From contig JAAVVG010000037.1 in NCBI GenBank assembly GCA_012976225.1, positions 1 through 64,000 of the forward strand: a DNA stretch of 64,000 nucleotides, in the 5' to 3' direction. The DNA is from Golubevia sp. BC0850 (taxonomy: Eukaryota > Basidiomycota > Exobasidiomycetes > Golubeviales > Golubeviaceae). Both the position numbers and the translations under genes were made by a program. This document shows, one piece after another, positions 45,152 through 55,724 of this stretch (position 1 is its first letter; each line of letters starts with the position of its first letter). Under the pieces are notes generated by a model that was given only the letters and a program-made list of their open reading frames with translations, made no database searches and was not told the origin of the DNA.

Positions 45152-47152
45152 ATGAGTGAAAGGAAATCCAAATGGGATACAACGACCACAGCGACAGCGA
45201 ATTCATCTTCGCCTGTTCCATCAACTTCAACTTCTGCTTCAGATGCAGCTGCTGCAGGTGAGTATGAGTGACTACCCACTACCTGATACTCCATCCACCC
45301 ACTCACTTCTCTCCTCTTTCTTCCCATCATCTTTCATCTCAGCCGCTCAAGCAGCAGCTAAAATAGCAGCTCAATTCTCAGCCGCATCAAATCCAAACCC
45401 ACCAGCTCAATCTCAAGACCAACAAGATTCGAATCCAAAGAAAAGACCTCATCAAGATTCCGAGGCTGCTTTTCAAAAGGAGATAGAGATCAATGATTTG
45501 AGGAATAGGTACATGTTGACCAAAGGTCAGAATCAACAGCAAATCTTCCAGGAAACTGGGGCAAGCGTTACTACAAAGGTGAGTGAGTGAGAGGGGAGAG
45601 AGAGAGAGAGCATGCAGTAGACCTGTAGTCGAGAGAGTCGAAACACCAGAGAAATGGCTGTACGAGGACCTTTCAACTCTCAATTAAGATCCTAGAAGCA
45701 AATCAATTCAAATTTCATCATCCATACCATCACTTCAAGAGAGCGAGAACTAAGATCTCCTTCTCTAGTCCTCCTTCCCCTCCATCTAACCCAGCCTCTC
45801 CCCCTCCCGTCCATCTGATCAGGGTACTTGGTTCCCTGACATAGCTTTAGCTCCTCCAGGCTCAAAACCTCTCTATCTACACGTGGAAGCAACGACTCAA
45901 GAAATGTTAGATCAAGCGGTTGCCAAAGTGGAAGACCTGATCAAGAATGGCAACGTACCGGATTTGAACGTAGTAGATAGGAGGACTAGAGAAAGAGAGA
46001 TGGAAAGAGAAGATAGGGAGAATGAGAGGGATAGGAGAGGGGGTGCAAGAGGGGTTAGTATCAGATCCATTGGGAAGGAGAACAGAGACGAAAAGAGACC
46101 AGATACGAGAGGAATAACGGAATGATCTTTCGTATGGATTGGGTCTTTTACTGTTTTCGTTTGTTGAGGGTTTTGAGATCTTGCTGACTCTTCGTCTCCT
46201 TTCCTTTCGCTTTTGGTTTTCAAAAACAGCGTCATGAAGCCAAAGTCTTCATTCCATTAACTCCTCTGCCGAATTTCAACGTAAGAGCTAAAGTAGTTGG
46301 GCCTGGAGGGTTATTCGTCAAATACATTCAATCAGAAACCAACACTCGAGTTCAATTGAAAGGTCAAGGGAGTGGGTTCTTAGATCATGAAAGTGGAAGG
46401 GAAGGAGATGAAGCTATGCATGTTCATGTTAGGTGAGTAGTCCTCTTCCTCCTTCCTCCTTCCTCCTTCTCTTTTCTCCCTTGTTCTTCCCCCCTACAAC
46501 ATTCACTGAAAGCAATTTTTTTCACATTCTTTTCTCTTCTCACAGTGGTCAAGACGAAAGTTCAGTTGCAGAAGGTAAAATCCTGGCTCTCGATCTTTTA
46601 GATGCAGTCACTACAGAATATGAAAAGGCTAGAGGGTTTTCTGGGAATGGTCCTAGAGGTGGTCCTATGGGTAATTTTGGACCCGCTGGAAATGGATGGG
46701 GTGGAATGGGAGGACAAGGTGGGATGAGAATGGGTGGAATGATTCCAGGTCCTCCAGGAGGTGGGGGAGATTTACCTCCTCCACCTCCCGAAGAAGAACA
46801 GCCGCGTGAGTAGATCGAAGTGAAAGAAGATCTTGAAGATCGGGTTCTGGAGAGAAACTTGGAGAGAGATACCTGCGATTTCTGACCACTCTTCTCGTTC
46901 TTTCCTTCCCTCTCTTCTTTCTTTAAACAAACGATAGCCCCACCTCCAGCTGGAAGTTCATCTTATAATCAGATTACTTCAAATCCAACTATCATTCCCG
47001 TCAAAGTTTCACCTACTCCAGTTCCTCAAGTTGATGAGCTCACCAAATATTGGAATGATTACATCACTTGGGAGAAAAGTTTCAAAGCTTATCATAAGAA
47101 ATTGCCTAGTAAGGAAGAAGGGGGACAGGACGTACCTCCTCAGTATCGATGA
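45152..47152 (+). CDS. KHDC4-like KH-domain RNA-binding protein
   Basis: Six exons (45152-45257, 45343-45578, 45823-46053, 46230-46432, 46546-46805, 46938-47152) give 416 residues. The first KH-like unit reads EIEINDLRNRYMLTKGQNQQ, QIFQETGASVTTKGTWFPD and LYLHVEATTQEMLDQAVAKV. The second reads KVFIPLTPLPNFNVRAKVVG then PGGLFVKYIQSETNTRVQLK and GKGSG-type GQGSGFLDHESGRE. This two-unit arrangement is that of KHDC4/BLOM7, a splicing-associated protein. A Gly/Met-rich and poly-Pro segment (LPPPPPEEEQP) and a helical C-terminus (LTKYWNDYITWEKSFKAYHK) follow. A charged linker RTREREMEREDRENERDRRG separates the units. Retention of the intron at 46054-46229 would end the protein at 46125. Confidence 0.88.
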
Positions 47153-47675
47153 GATATCACCGTAAGATTATTTGTTCTCTTTCTTTGTATTGTATCGTTA
47201 TCCAAATTCATTTTTGATTCTTGAGAAGTTAGGTGAATCTCTGTCGTTTTTCCTTCCGTCTAGCTTTTAAGGAATGACTTTGGAGATGCTAGGAGATCGT
47301 CTCTGGTTCTGAAGTCGAATGTCATCGAAGCAACAGATTCTTATAGAACATCCATTTCCTTTTGCAATCGGAGGTCAGGGAGACCTGCTCTCAAAATGGT
47401 CGATACGCAGGTGGGCTCATCCCTCGTCCTCTGTGCGAGGACTAAGTACTCGTCCTGTTTGAAAGCTGACTGATCCCCCTATCCTCCCTCCCCGTTATGT
47501 CTCAACCATTTACGTTCTCTTTTACTCAATCGAAAGATCAAGTCAACCAAGCAGCTTCTGTAAGTCCTGCTGGGTTGAGTTGGCCAGCGACTTCTCGTTC
47601 ACATGTCCCCACCTCCATGTTCTTCCACTCTTCATAGATAAACGGAACATTTAGATCTCGAACCGAAGTCTAAAG
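47153..47675. other. Intergenic
   Basis: 523 bp. An ATG at ~47497 opens MSQPFTFSFTQSKDQVNQAA and runs into a GTAAGT donor, so it may be a leader exon or upstream ORF of the next gene. Not supported as a separate gene. Confidence 0.4.
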
Positions 47676-48767
47676 ATGCATATACCCGAAAACCAAGCAG
47701 TCGCAGTCAACGACGTGAGTGTATAGACTTTCGCGTCGCTTTCAACTGCTCACTGACTCTTTAAGGAGCCTTCATTTTTCTCACTTCAGCCTCCCCTGGC
47801 TCAATTCATCCTTCCTCTCGATACTTGGAAATGGACTGTCCAGGCAAGTGGGTCTGAGTTGTGCCGGTGCAGCTCAAAGAGTCGACTCGAGATGATGAAG
47901 AAGCTCTCCCAATGCTGTAAAGCTTTCTACTTTACAGCGTCTCCTCTTAGGTTTCGGAATGTCGTCATTCAGCGTATGTTGAGTAACGGGCCACTGTTAA
48001 ATCTTCTTGAAACAAGAGCCTCTATATCAACATCCATCAAGAAGGTTACGATCCCGTGTGGACTTCATCATTCTTCTCTTGAAAGGCTTTGCAAGTTACA
48101 TCTCTCAAGCCTCAAATAACCCTATGCTCAATTCTCACAAATGACATAACTGGTTTCTGGAAGTCTCTTTTTACCAACGCTCCATCTTTGAAGAGAATCG
48201 CCTGCCCAGCTACCGCGTCGACTACTGGCCGTCACGCAACAATCTAATCGAACACGGCAATGGAGCTCCAACTTTCTCTCACAGGTTATCTTGGATTTCT
48301 CAATCAAGCCTTGCGTTCTTACAGCAGAGAGACTCAACTTAAAACTAGATGAATATACCCAAGACCCTGAAGGTAGTGGGGTACAGTTGGGTTTTTACTT
48401 GGGTAGATATGCGTCGTTGGAGCTGGCGAAAGTTGTTGGCATGATTAAGATCTGGGAAACTCATAGATCTGAGGAAGAATTCTCTCTTATCGTGGTGGCT
48501 CCGGAGAGAGACGTCAACAGATCTAATTTCTCCTCTTTACTCCAAGATCACAAGTTTCTCACAATTTCAATACAAGTGAAGATGTATCGAGAATGCGACT
48601 TTCAGTTCTTTTGGTTGGCTTTAGATTTTATCCATAATGGTTTCGGTGGTCTACCCCGGGGGTACCTTCCAGATCGAAGAAATCTTTGGTTACACTTTTT
48701 GAGATCTCGTTTCACGACTCCTCAAAATCCTCGTCTTGAATGTGATGTAAAATGTTTTTGCGATTGA
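47676..48767 (+). pseudogene. F-box-like gene, probably degraded
   Basis: Exon 47676-47714 (MHIPENQAVAVND) splices in phase to 47790 onwards: PPLAQFILPLDTWKWTVQ ... MMKKLSQCCKAFYFTASPLR. The spacing of LPLDTW and the KLSxCCKxFYxxASPLRFR segment is that of a fungal F-box. That frame stops at 48119. A second frame continues with the same sort of content (VTSLKPQITLCSILTNDITG), and a third, 48274-48767, is open for ~160 codons (VILDFSIKPCVLTAERLNLK ... FWLALDFIHNGFGGLPRGYL). I found no splice set joining all three in phase, so it is likely broken, though missed introns are possible. F-box proteins serve as substrate receptors of SCF ubiquitin ligases. It is not close in sequence to the F-box copies at 1 and 51742. 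Confidence 0.45.
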
Positions 48768-49213
48768 TTGAAAAAAGTACAATCTTTCTTTGTGAATCTG
48801 TAACGGGTTTTTATTTCTGGAGACAATAAGAGAATTCAAGAAACGAAAGATGAAAAGAGTGACCGACTAGAACGGTAGCGTGTCAATGCCATTTCCGTTG
48901 TCCTTTCCTTCTGAAACCTTCTCTGCGAGCTCTAAACCACTTCAAAGATCAGGGGAAGATAGGAAATCAAAGTGATGAAGCCGGAGAAGTCCGGAGAAGC
49001 GAGTCACCGAGTAGAACTGTTTCACTGAAGTTCAGGATGTGAAGGAGACGAGGTCAAAAGACAAAGAGATCTCTTCCTTTGAGATGCACGTATGAGATGG
49101 AATTTGCGGTATGAGTTTGACGTATTTTGTTACAAATGCGAGGCAAGGAAAGAAAAGAAATGGAAACTTGAAAGCGACGCGTAGGCAACAGAAGCAGCTC
49201 GAGCTTTGCCTTT
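48768..49213. other. Convergent intergenic region
   Basis: 3' flanks of the F-box-like gene (+) and the Swd3-like gene (-). No supported feature. Confidence 0.6.
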
Positions 49214-51518
49214 TTAGAAATCAGAGGAAGACTTGTCCAGCCATACCTAAGGCCAGAGAGAAACAGAGGAACAAAGGGAGGAAGAGAAATCGAATAGAGC
49301 GGGGTCAGTTTGGCAAGGGGAAAGAAGAATAGGAGGTAGGGAAGCGGATCGGCGATTCTCTTCCTCAGAACCCCTGTCTAACACCCTAGATCTTCCTTAA
49401 TGAGCACGGACTGACCTTGACACATGGATCTTGATCCAGACTAGCGGAGGCGATAACCGGCAGAGTAGGATGAACGTCGACGGCCAGAACCGAATCTCTG
49501 TGACCCAGTAGAGTTTGAACGATTGTCTTCCTTTGTAGGTCCCAAATGTAAACTCTCTGATCTTCCGACCCACAGACGACATAGACTGTAGGTAATCCTG
49601 AAAGATCCATCTCGAATTCCCTGGAAAGATCCTTAGAAAGATCTTTCGAATTTTGAGATTGAGATGATGATGGATTGCTCGAGGATTTCGAATTCGAATT
49701 TGAACTGATGTGAGAAATGTCAGCACTTGTATCTCCGATATCGATCATTTCTCCATTCTCTCCTAGCCTCTTGGTCACTCCAAGAACCACTTTCTTTCTT
49801 CTTCGACCTTTAGTCAGGACTGCCCCTCCTGCGAACTTTTCCCGCAGATGTCCTTTGAAGGTCTTGAGGATTTTGGAAGTGTTCACATCCCATAATCGGA
49901 TTGTTGAATCTAGAGAAGTCGCTAGTAGTTGACCTGAAGATGGAGTGAAGACTACTGAAGCGATGGGAGAGGTTGTTGAGCCTGGATTGACTAGAGTAGC
50001 TAAGCAATGTCCAGTTGAAGTATCCCAAAGACGACTGAAAGTAAATGAAAGAGATAGTAGAGGATGCAAAAGCAAGAGAACAAGAAATAGGAGAAGGGTT
50101 AAAAGAACAAGAGAAAGGAAAGGTCAGACGAAAGGATCGGTTGGAGATGGAAATTCTTGGCCGCCTCCTCTTCCTTGCATTCAACTCACATTAACCCATC
50201 GTACGATCCTGTGACTATCGTAGTTCCATCTCTGTTAAATGAGACGCCACTGACCGCCTCCGAATGAGCTGGAATGGTTCTATGACATGTTCCTCTTCTG
50301 ACATCCCATAATCGAGCAGTCTCATCGAAGCTTCCACTGACTATCAGACTGCTCTGAGGATTGTAGGCCAGGCAGAAAACGTACGATGTGTGCCCTGTTA
50401 GAAGCCTCAATTGCTCCCCCTTGTCGAAAGAAGCGGAAGGGAGTAGAGAAAGAGAAGGAATGGGAAAAGAACGAGCGAGTCAGCAAGGCAATAAAGGTAC
50501 GACCTCAAGCGTGATCTACAGATCTGTTATACAGGCAAAAGTGGCCCTATCAAAAGGTCCAATTCAAGATAGAGATCTGTTGAGGAGAAGAATTCTAGGT
50601 TGCGACCATCTCGAGAACAACACAGATTCGAACTCGATCGACAAGACCTGCCTATCCCACCTGCTCTGGGTATATTTGCGATAATATCCAAATTCATCAG
50701 ATCTTTTCCTCTCTCGCTACCCTCTACAAGTGGGATATGTCCATTCGTTCCCCTCTCGGTGTATCCTCTCTATCTCTCTTCATCCCAGTGACGTCGCTAC
50801 TCACGCTCTTCATCCCCCAGATCCTCAGACTCCCATCATCACTAGCACTACTGAAGTATTCTCCGCAGTTGCTCCAACCAAGGTCGTTGATCCCCTTCAT
50901 ATGCCCCTTGAAAGTTTGAATCAGTTGACCAGTTCTAACTGACCACAGCTTGATTAGACAGTCCGATCCACCCGAGATCAAAAGAGTACCGTCCGGTGAG
51001 AATTTGATGGTAGAAATGGATCTCTGATGACCTCGAATGGTGTAGAGGAGTTGGTAGTTTGGAGTTGAGGTTGAAGTTGAGGTGTTGTAGGTAGAGGGAA
51101 GATTTGGATTGGAGCTCGAAGGAAGGGGACTGGAAGTAGCTGGATTTCCATCTTGAGAAGGTTCTTTTGGGATGCTATTCTTTTGTTGATGATTGGAGTT
51201 TGAAGGAACTGGATTGCTATCGAGGTTTGTCTGTCCATCTTGATCTATCTGTCCTTCCACCTGCATCTTAACTCCCTCTCCCCTTTCGACTCCCTCTTCG
51301 GCTCCGTTTTCCCTGAGATCTTCTGAACCAGCAGGAATCGCTCTCGCGTTGTGACCCTCTACTTCCCGCATCTCTGTATCTTCTTGTCCTGATACTTCTT
51401 GCTGTCCTTCCAGGAGTTCCTTCTGCTGCGTTTCGGTTCCATTGATGCGTGCGGCTTCTTCAAGAGTGGAAATCGATGCTTCTGGCCGCTGATTATCTTC
51501 TCGGAATTCGGAATCCAT
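49214..51518 (-). CDS. WD40 protein Swd3/WDR5-like (COMPASS subunit)
   Basis: Four exons (51518-50805, 50419-50190, 50034-49416, 49246-49214) give about 531 residues. A disordered acidic N-terminus of ~150 residues precedes seven WD40 blades. Visible blades include [60 protein letters not shown] with [25 protein letters not shown] and [20 protein letters not shown]. The last exon is 11 codons ([10 protein letters not shown]) and completes the final blade. The blade run [14 protein letters not shown] matches WDR5/Swd3, the histone H3K4 methyltransferase (COMPASS/SET1) scaffold. A ~75-residue Ser/Asn/Lys insert ([14 protein letters not shown] to SREFEMDL) splits a late blade. The first intron is 385 nt. 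It diverges from the F-box pseudogene across 223 bp. Confidence 0.85.
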
Positions 51519-51741
51519 TCAGAGAAAGGAGGATGAGGAGTCAAAGAGAGTTGCAGGTTGAGACGTTGAGGAGTGACTTGCCATCATCTGCTTCTAAACT
51601 TCTTCCTTCCCGAACATTCATCATCCAAAGAGAAGCGTCTTTACTTCAAATTCAAGGTAAGCTCCTATTTCTTTCACTCTAGATATCTGAATTCTGACTT
51701 TCTCATCGTCCTTCTATCTCAATTCTCCATCCAGCATCAAG

Positions 51742-52957
51742 ATGACTTCTCATTCGATCAACGACCGTCTTCCTTACGACCTTCTCTTCACCATCTTCAA
51801 ATGCCTCGATTCGACCCAAGTCTTCAACATCAGAGGAACGTGCAAGACTTGAAAGGAGATAATAGATGAGAAGAGAACCTTTTGACACACTCTGGCAGTC
51901 GAAAGAGAGTTGAGTGAGGAGTCCATCCAACCGCCGCTCCTGGATCTCTACGACGAGAAAAGTGGCTCTACTCTCAAGGAGGTCTCATCGAACTGGGAAT
52001 TAGCTGAGTTTGAAGCCATTGATCTTGAATTCATCATCAAAACTCTAGACAAATCTAAAGCAACTCCTCTACTTTTCCCAGTACCATCTGGTCGAATACT
52101 TCAGGATCGGTGGGGATTTACTTCCAAACGAGCTATTGGGGGGAGAGTCAATGATGGAACAGTTTGGATTCGAGAATAGAACCCCTGGTAAATGGTTCCG
52201 CAATTCTCGCATTAGACTTCTCAGAGAGACCCCAACACAGAGAAGGGATGAACTAGAGGGTTCCCCTCTGCGAGTTTTCTGGTCTCGGAACATCTACATG
52301 AACATGAAGGTCGGCTCCAAGATCAACTCAAAGGTGTTTAACAGTCTATCTTCTCTTTATATACATGAACATCAAGATCCTCATGAATGGAGGGAGCTGC
52401 TGGAACAGCCCTCGAAAACATTGAAGCATTTGGGAATCATCTAAAAAAGAGATAGAGACACTAACGGAATCGCACCTCTTCAATTCCCACTTCTGCAAGC
52501 TTTCGAGTTCACAAACACCGGTTCCGGGTTCCCTGACTGGATGTTGGTACCTTCAAACATTAAGCTCCGAATCTTCTCTCTCACACCCAATCTACCGCAG
52601 GCTGATGAGTTGATGGTGTCTTCACTACGCAGTCACCCAACCGAGCTCTCCGCTGGACTCCCAAGGCTTCAAATTCTCAAGAATTACTGTCCCAGCCATG
52701 TCGGAAACATCGATTTTTCTAGCCTCTACGATCAAATCCGTACCGAGGAGCCAAGGAGGGTACTGGATCTTCTTCAGACAAGAAATCAAAACGTCGAAGC
52801 TGAAATGGACGTTGGTGGAACGAAGATGGAACGTATCAAGAAAATAGTCATCGCCTTTGACAAGTACACTGCTCAACAACTAGATGAGCTTAGAGGGCTA
52901 GTGGAGAAAGTGGTAGAGATGACTGAAGAGAACGATTTCTTGGAAGTCAAGATTTGA
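51742..52957 (+). pseudogene. F-box gene, disabled copy
   Basis: The start is a proper F-box: MTSHSINDRLPYDLLFTIFK then CLDSTQVFNIRGTCKT. The frame then meets TGA where F-box proteins have Trp (TCKT-W-KEII), and again in TF-W-HTLAVE. The frame changes somewhere near 52140-52185, close to a run of six G, and TAA replaces the CTA present in the copy at the window start (at ~52441). At least four breaks are thus visible. The rest (RIRLLRETPTQRRDELEGSP ... DFLEVKI) matches 115-883 almost base for base. It was a substrate receptor of an SCF ubiquitin ligase with a Leu-rich C-terminal region; it now looks dead. TGA serves as stop in intact neighbours, so a reassigned code is not the explanation. 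Confidence 0.85.
52190..52957 (+). repeat. Dispersed repeat of 115-883
   Basis: Near-identical to the F-box-family fragment at the window start, same orientation, about 52 kb apart. Similarity also appears in the 3' flanks (tacagttcg...ccgag near 980-1010 and 53170-53195). Confidence 0.9.
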
Positions 52958-53599
52958 AATTGGGAGGCTTCAACTTTGATAGGTGAGTTGATGTTTGTCT
53001 TTCATTCTGTAAGCTTGTTGGAATGAGATCCTTTTGACTGATTTTCGAACCCCTTCGTTTCCCATCGCCTAATTCTTTAAATGTTGACGTTGCCCCTACT
53101 GATATCTTCTCCTGGTCTTACCTGCCTCTTCCACCTTCAGCAAAGAAGCGTCGATTAGTTTTCTAGAAGTCTACAGTTCGGTATCCGAGTTAACGAAGAT
53201 AGGCGCTAGCCATCAACGCCTCAACTACTATTTCGTTTCTCTCTTTGCTTTCTATGCCTCAACCGTCCCCTTGGCAGTCTTTCTCACGAATCTCCCTACC
53301 GCAAGTTTATTCCCTCTCACCTCTCGACGCCGCCGTTCCCCTTCCTTTCTTCAAAACGCTCGTTGAGGATCCCATTGCCAACTTATTTCCCTTTTTTTTC
53401 TGCTTCTCCTAACCGATGACGTGTCTTCCACCTCCTCTTTCGTCCTAATCTAAACCTTTGAAAGTCTGAATTCTAGTGGAAAATGGTCAGAGTTAGCACC
53501 AGAATGCCGAACAATCGAATGGAAGGATGATGAGAGCTATTAGGGAAAGAAACATTCCCTTCTCGAACCTCATTCCCATTTCATCGTCAGCTCGTCTTG
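52958..53599. other. Intergenic
   Basis: 3' flank of the F-box pseudogene, partly homologous to 884-1020, then the NUS1 promoter. No supported gene. Confidence 0.55.
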
Positions 53600-55261
53600 A
53601 TGATCGCTGCTTCTTCTGGTTCAGCTCCAATCCTCAAACAAAACCCAGATCCAATTAATTCAAGCACTGGCACAAGCAAGAAGTCCTTCAACATCGATTC
53701 CAGGCTCGATTCAATCCTTCCAAACGGGAACAACCAAAATCTACCTGACCTGAATTCAATCCTCAACCAACATTGCAAACAGAAGCAGAAACAGCAACAT
53801 GATCATAAAGCTCATCAACCTGTACCGATAGCAACCTCCTCAGATTCAACTCATTCACATCCACGGCGGCAGCAACATCGATCTTCCGCTGCAGCTAGAT
53901 CTCCACTCACATGGATCCCTTTCATCCTTCTACTCCTCATCCACTTCTTCTATCAACTATATCTTTTCACAACATCCTCCACTCATTCGATCAAGAGGCT
54001 ATCTGAAAGAGAGGAAGATCTTTTCAAGAAAATCGAGCAGCAAGGAACTTTCAAGATTCCAACTCATCTAGCATTAGTTCTATCGTCTCCACCACAAACG
54101 AGAACTCGATTTTTGGTTCTGAGATCTTTATTTGGTGGAAGTAGAAGATCAGAAGGATTAGAAGAAAGTCGGATAAAGGAGAGAGAGAGAGCAAAGAGAA
54201 AGGAGATGGAATCTTTGATTAGAGATGCCAGGAATCTAATACTCTGGTCAGGAATGATTGGAGTGAAGGAGGTGAGCGTTTATGATAAACAGGGTATACT
54301 GAAGAATGAAAGTAGGAGAAATCAGGAGCTGTTCAATGAGATATCAATCAAGAGAAGGAATTCTGAGAGAGAGGTGGTGGAATTCAACATCAAAGTCAAG
54401 CCATTTATCAAGGGTATGCCAATTTCTTCTGAAGCTGAACGTGAGATTATCCCTACAGAACAAGAATTTGAGGCTAGAGCCTTGAGAAAAAGACGGAAGA
54501 TGGGAATTGAAATTCAAAATTCGGCGAGCTCCTCCTCTACCCCTCCTGAAATGGAAGAAGAAACCTCGGTTCAAATGGTTTACATCAAATTGAATTTATT
54601 ATCCTCAATCGATGGTCAACCAAGTTTATCAAAAGCAGCTTCTCAAAGTGTCGGCCAGACTTCTTCTAGAATCGAAGGATTGAAACAAAAACTTGGGAAT
54701 GCGATTGAAAAGGTAGATGCTTATGGTAGAGAATCTATGAAGGAAAGAAGAGATCTAGCGATCAAGGAATTAACTGTTCCGATTGTTGAACAGATTCTCA
54801 AAGGTGAGTCCTTTTATTTCTTCCATCTTCTACATCAACTTGTTATCCCAACTTCCTTCGTTCTCTGACCGTCTCTGCTTCTCGCAATTGATTGGCACTC
54901 TTCAGAGCAAGGATCGATATCAGAACCAGACCTTCTATTAATTCATGGAGGGATCTCAAGGGTCAGGAAATTAGATGGATTTCCTCCTTGGATCGTTAGG
55001 TTGTGTGAGATTGCGTGAGTACTATCCCTTTATAGCTCTTCCCCTCTTCCCCTCCCAAATAGACTGGCTTCATAACTGAATTTTGTCACGAAGATGTTGG
55101 ATCGGGTCCTTGGGTCTCAACATGGGTTACTGATTCTCGACCTTTCTGGAACCCCTAACAGATACAATCCTCTAGATTCCCCAACTTCACCTCTTAGTCT
55201 TCAAGTCTTCGTAGAAGCTTTAAAGAGGTTCTCTGGATCCGAACAGAGGTTTGGGAAATGA
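53600..55261 (+). CDS. NUS1: Nus1/NgBR-like subunit of dehydrodolichyl diphosphate synthase
   Basis: Three exons (53600-54803, 54906-55014, 55162-55261) give about 470 residues. An Asn/Gln/His-rich N-terminus is followed by one membrane helix (LTWIPFILLLLIHFFYQLYL). The cis-prenyltransferase-like part reads TFKIPTHLALVLS, DARNLILWSGMIGVKEVSVY, SEPDLLLIHGGISRVRKLDG, FPPWIVRLCEIAYNP and VEALKRFSGSEQRFGK. FPPWxxRLxEI and a C-terminal RxGK are characteristic of Nus1/NgBR. It pairs with the catalytic Rer2/Srt1-type subunit at the ER membrane to make the dolichol precursor for glycosylation. A basic stretch (SRRSEGLEESRIKERERAKR) and a Ser-rich insert lengthen it relative to yeast. The final exon joins in phase and closes the RxG motif. 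Confidence 0.88.
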
Positions 55262-55724
55262 AGGGGCTTTCCTCAAAACTATCAAGACTCAGGCATGTCG
55301 AATTTCTCATGTCCTATCTTTTCTATCTTTGATCCTGCCTGGATTTCAAGATCAATGCTCTGTTATGAATCGGAATTAGATGACAAATGTACCAATATTG
55401 CTCCCAGTCACTCTCACGCTCGTTTCTTGTCAACTCAATACTTTGCTTTATAGAAACCATGAACATTTCATCCTTTGTTACTCAAGTTCTCACGAACTGT
55501 GAAGTTCATCTTCAGATTCATTACGTTCTCAAAACAAGTTCGAAGGTTGGATGGAGCTCAGATTTCCAAGAACCTCCCTCGCCACTTCACGCGGTTGATG
55601 AGGCAGTGCTTTTTTAGCTTTATGAGGCGCTGAGACGTTGAAAGTTCGAGAAGGGGAACTCTCCAGCAACAACTCCCTCCAAGTGTTCTCTTTCCTTCAA
55701 ATCACAACTTTAAAAATATAAAGG
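55262..55724. other. Intergenic, HET-C promoter
   Basis: 463 bp between two plus-strand genes. A-rich just before the ATG (aaatataaagg). No supported gene. Confidence 0.55.

Noticed and set aside
51849-51896. TGA possibly read as Trp in the F-box gene
   Set aside because: Intact neighbours (NUS1, KH protein, TFIIIA) end in TGA, and this gene has a frame change and a TAA as well, so it is a pseudogene under the standard code.
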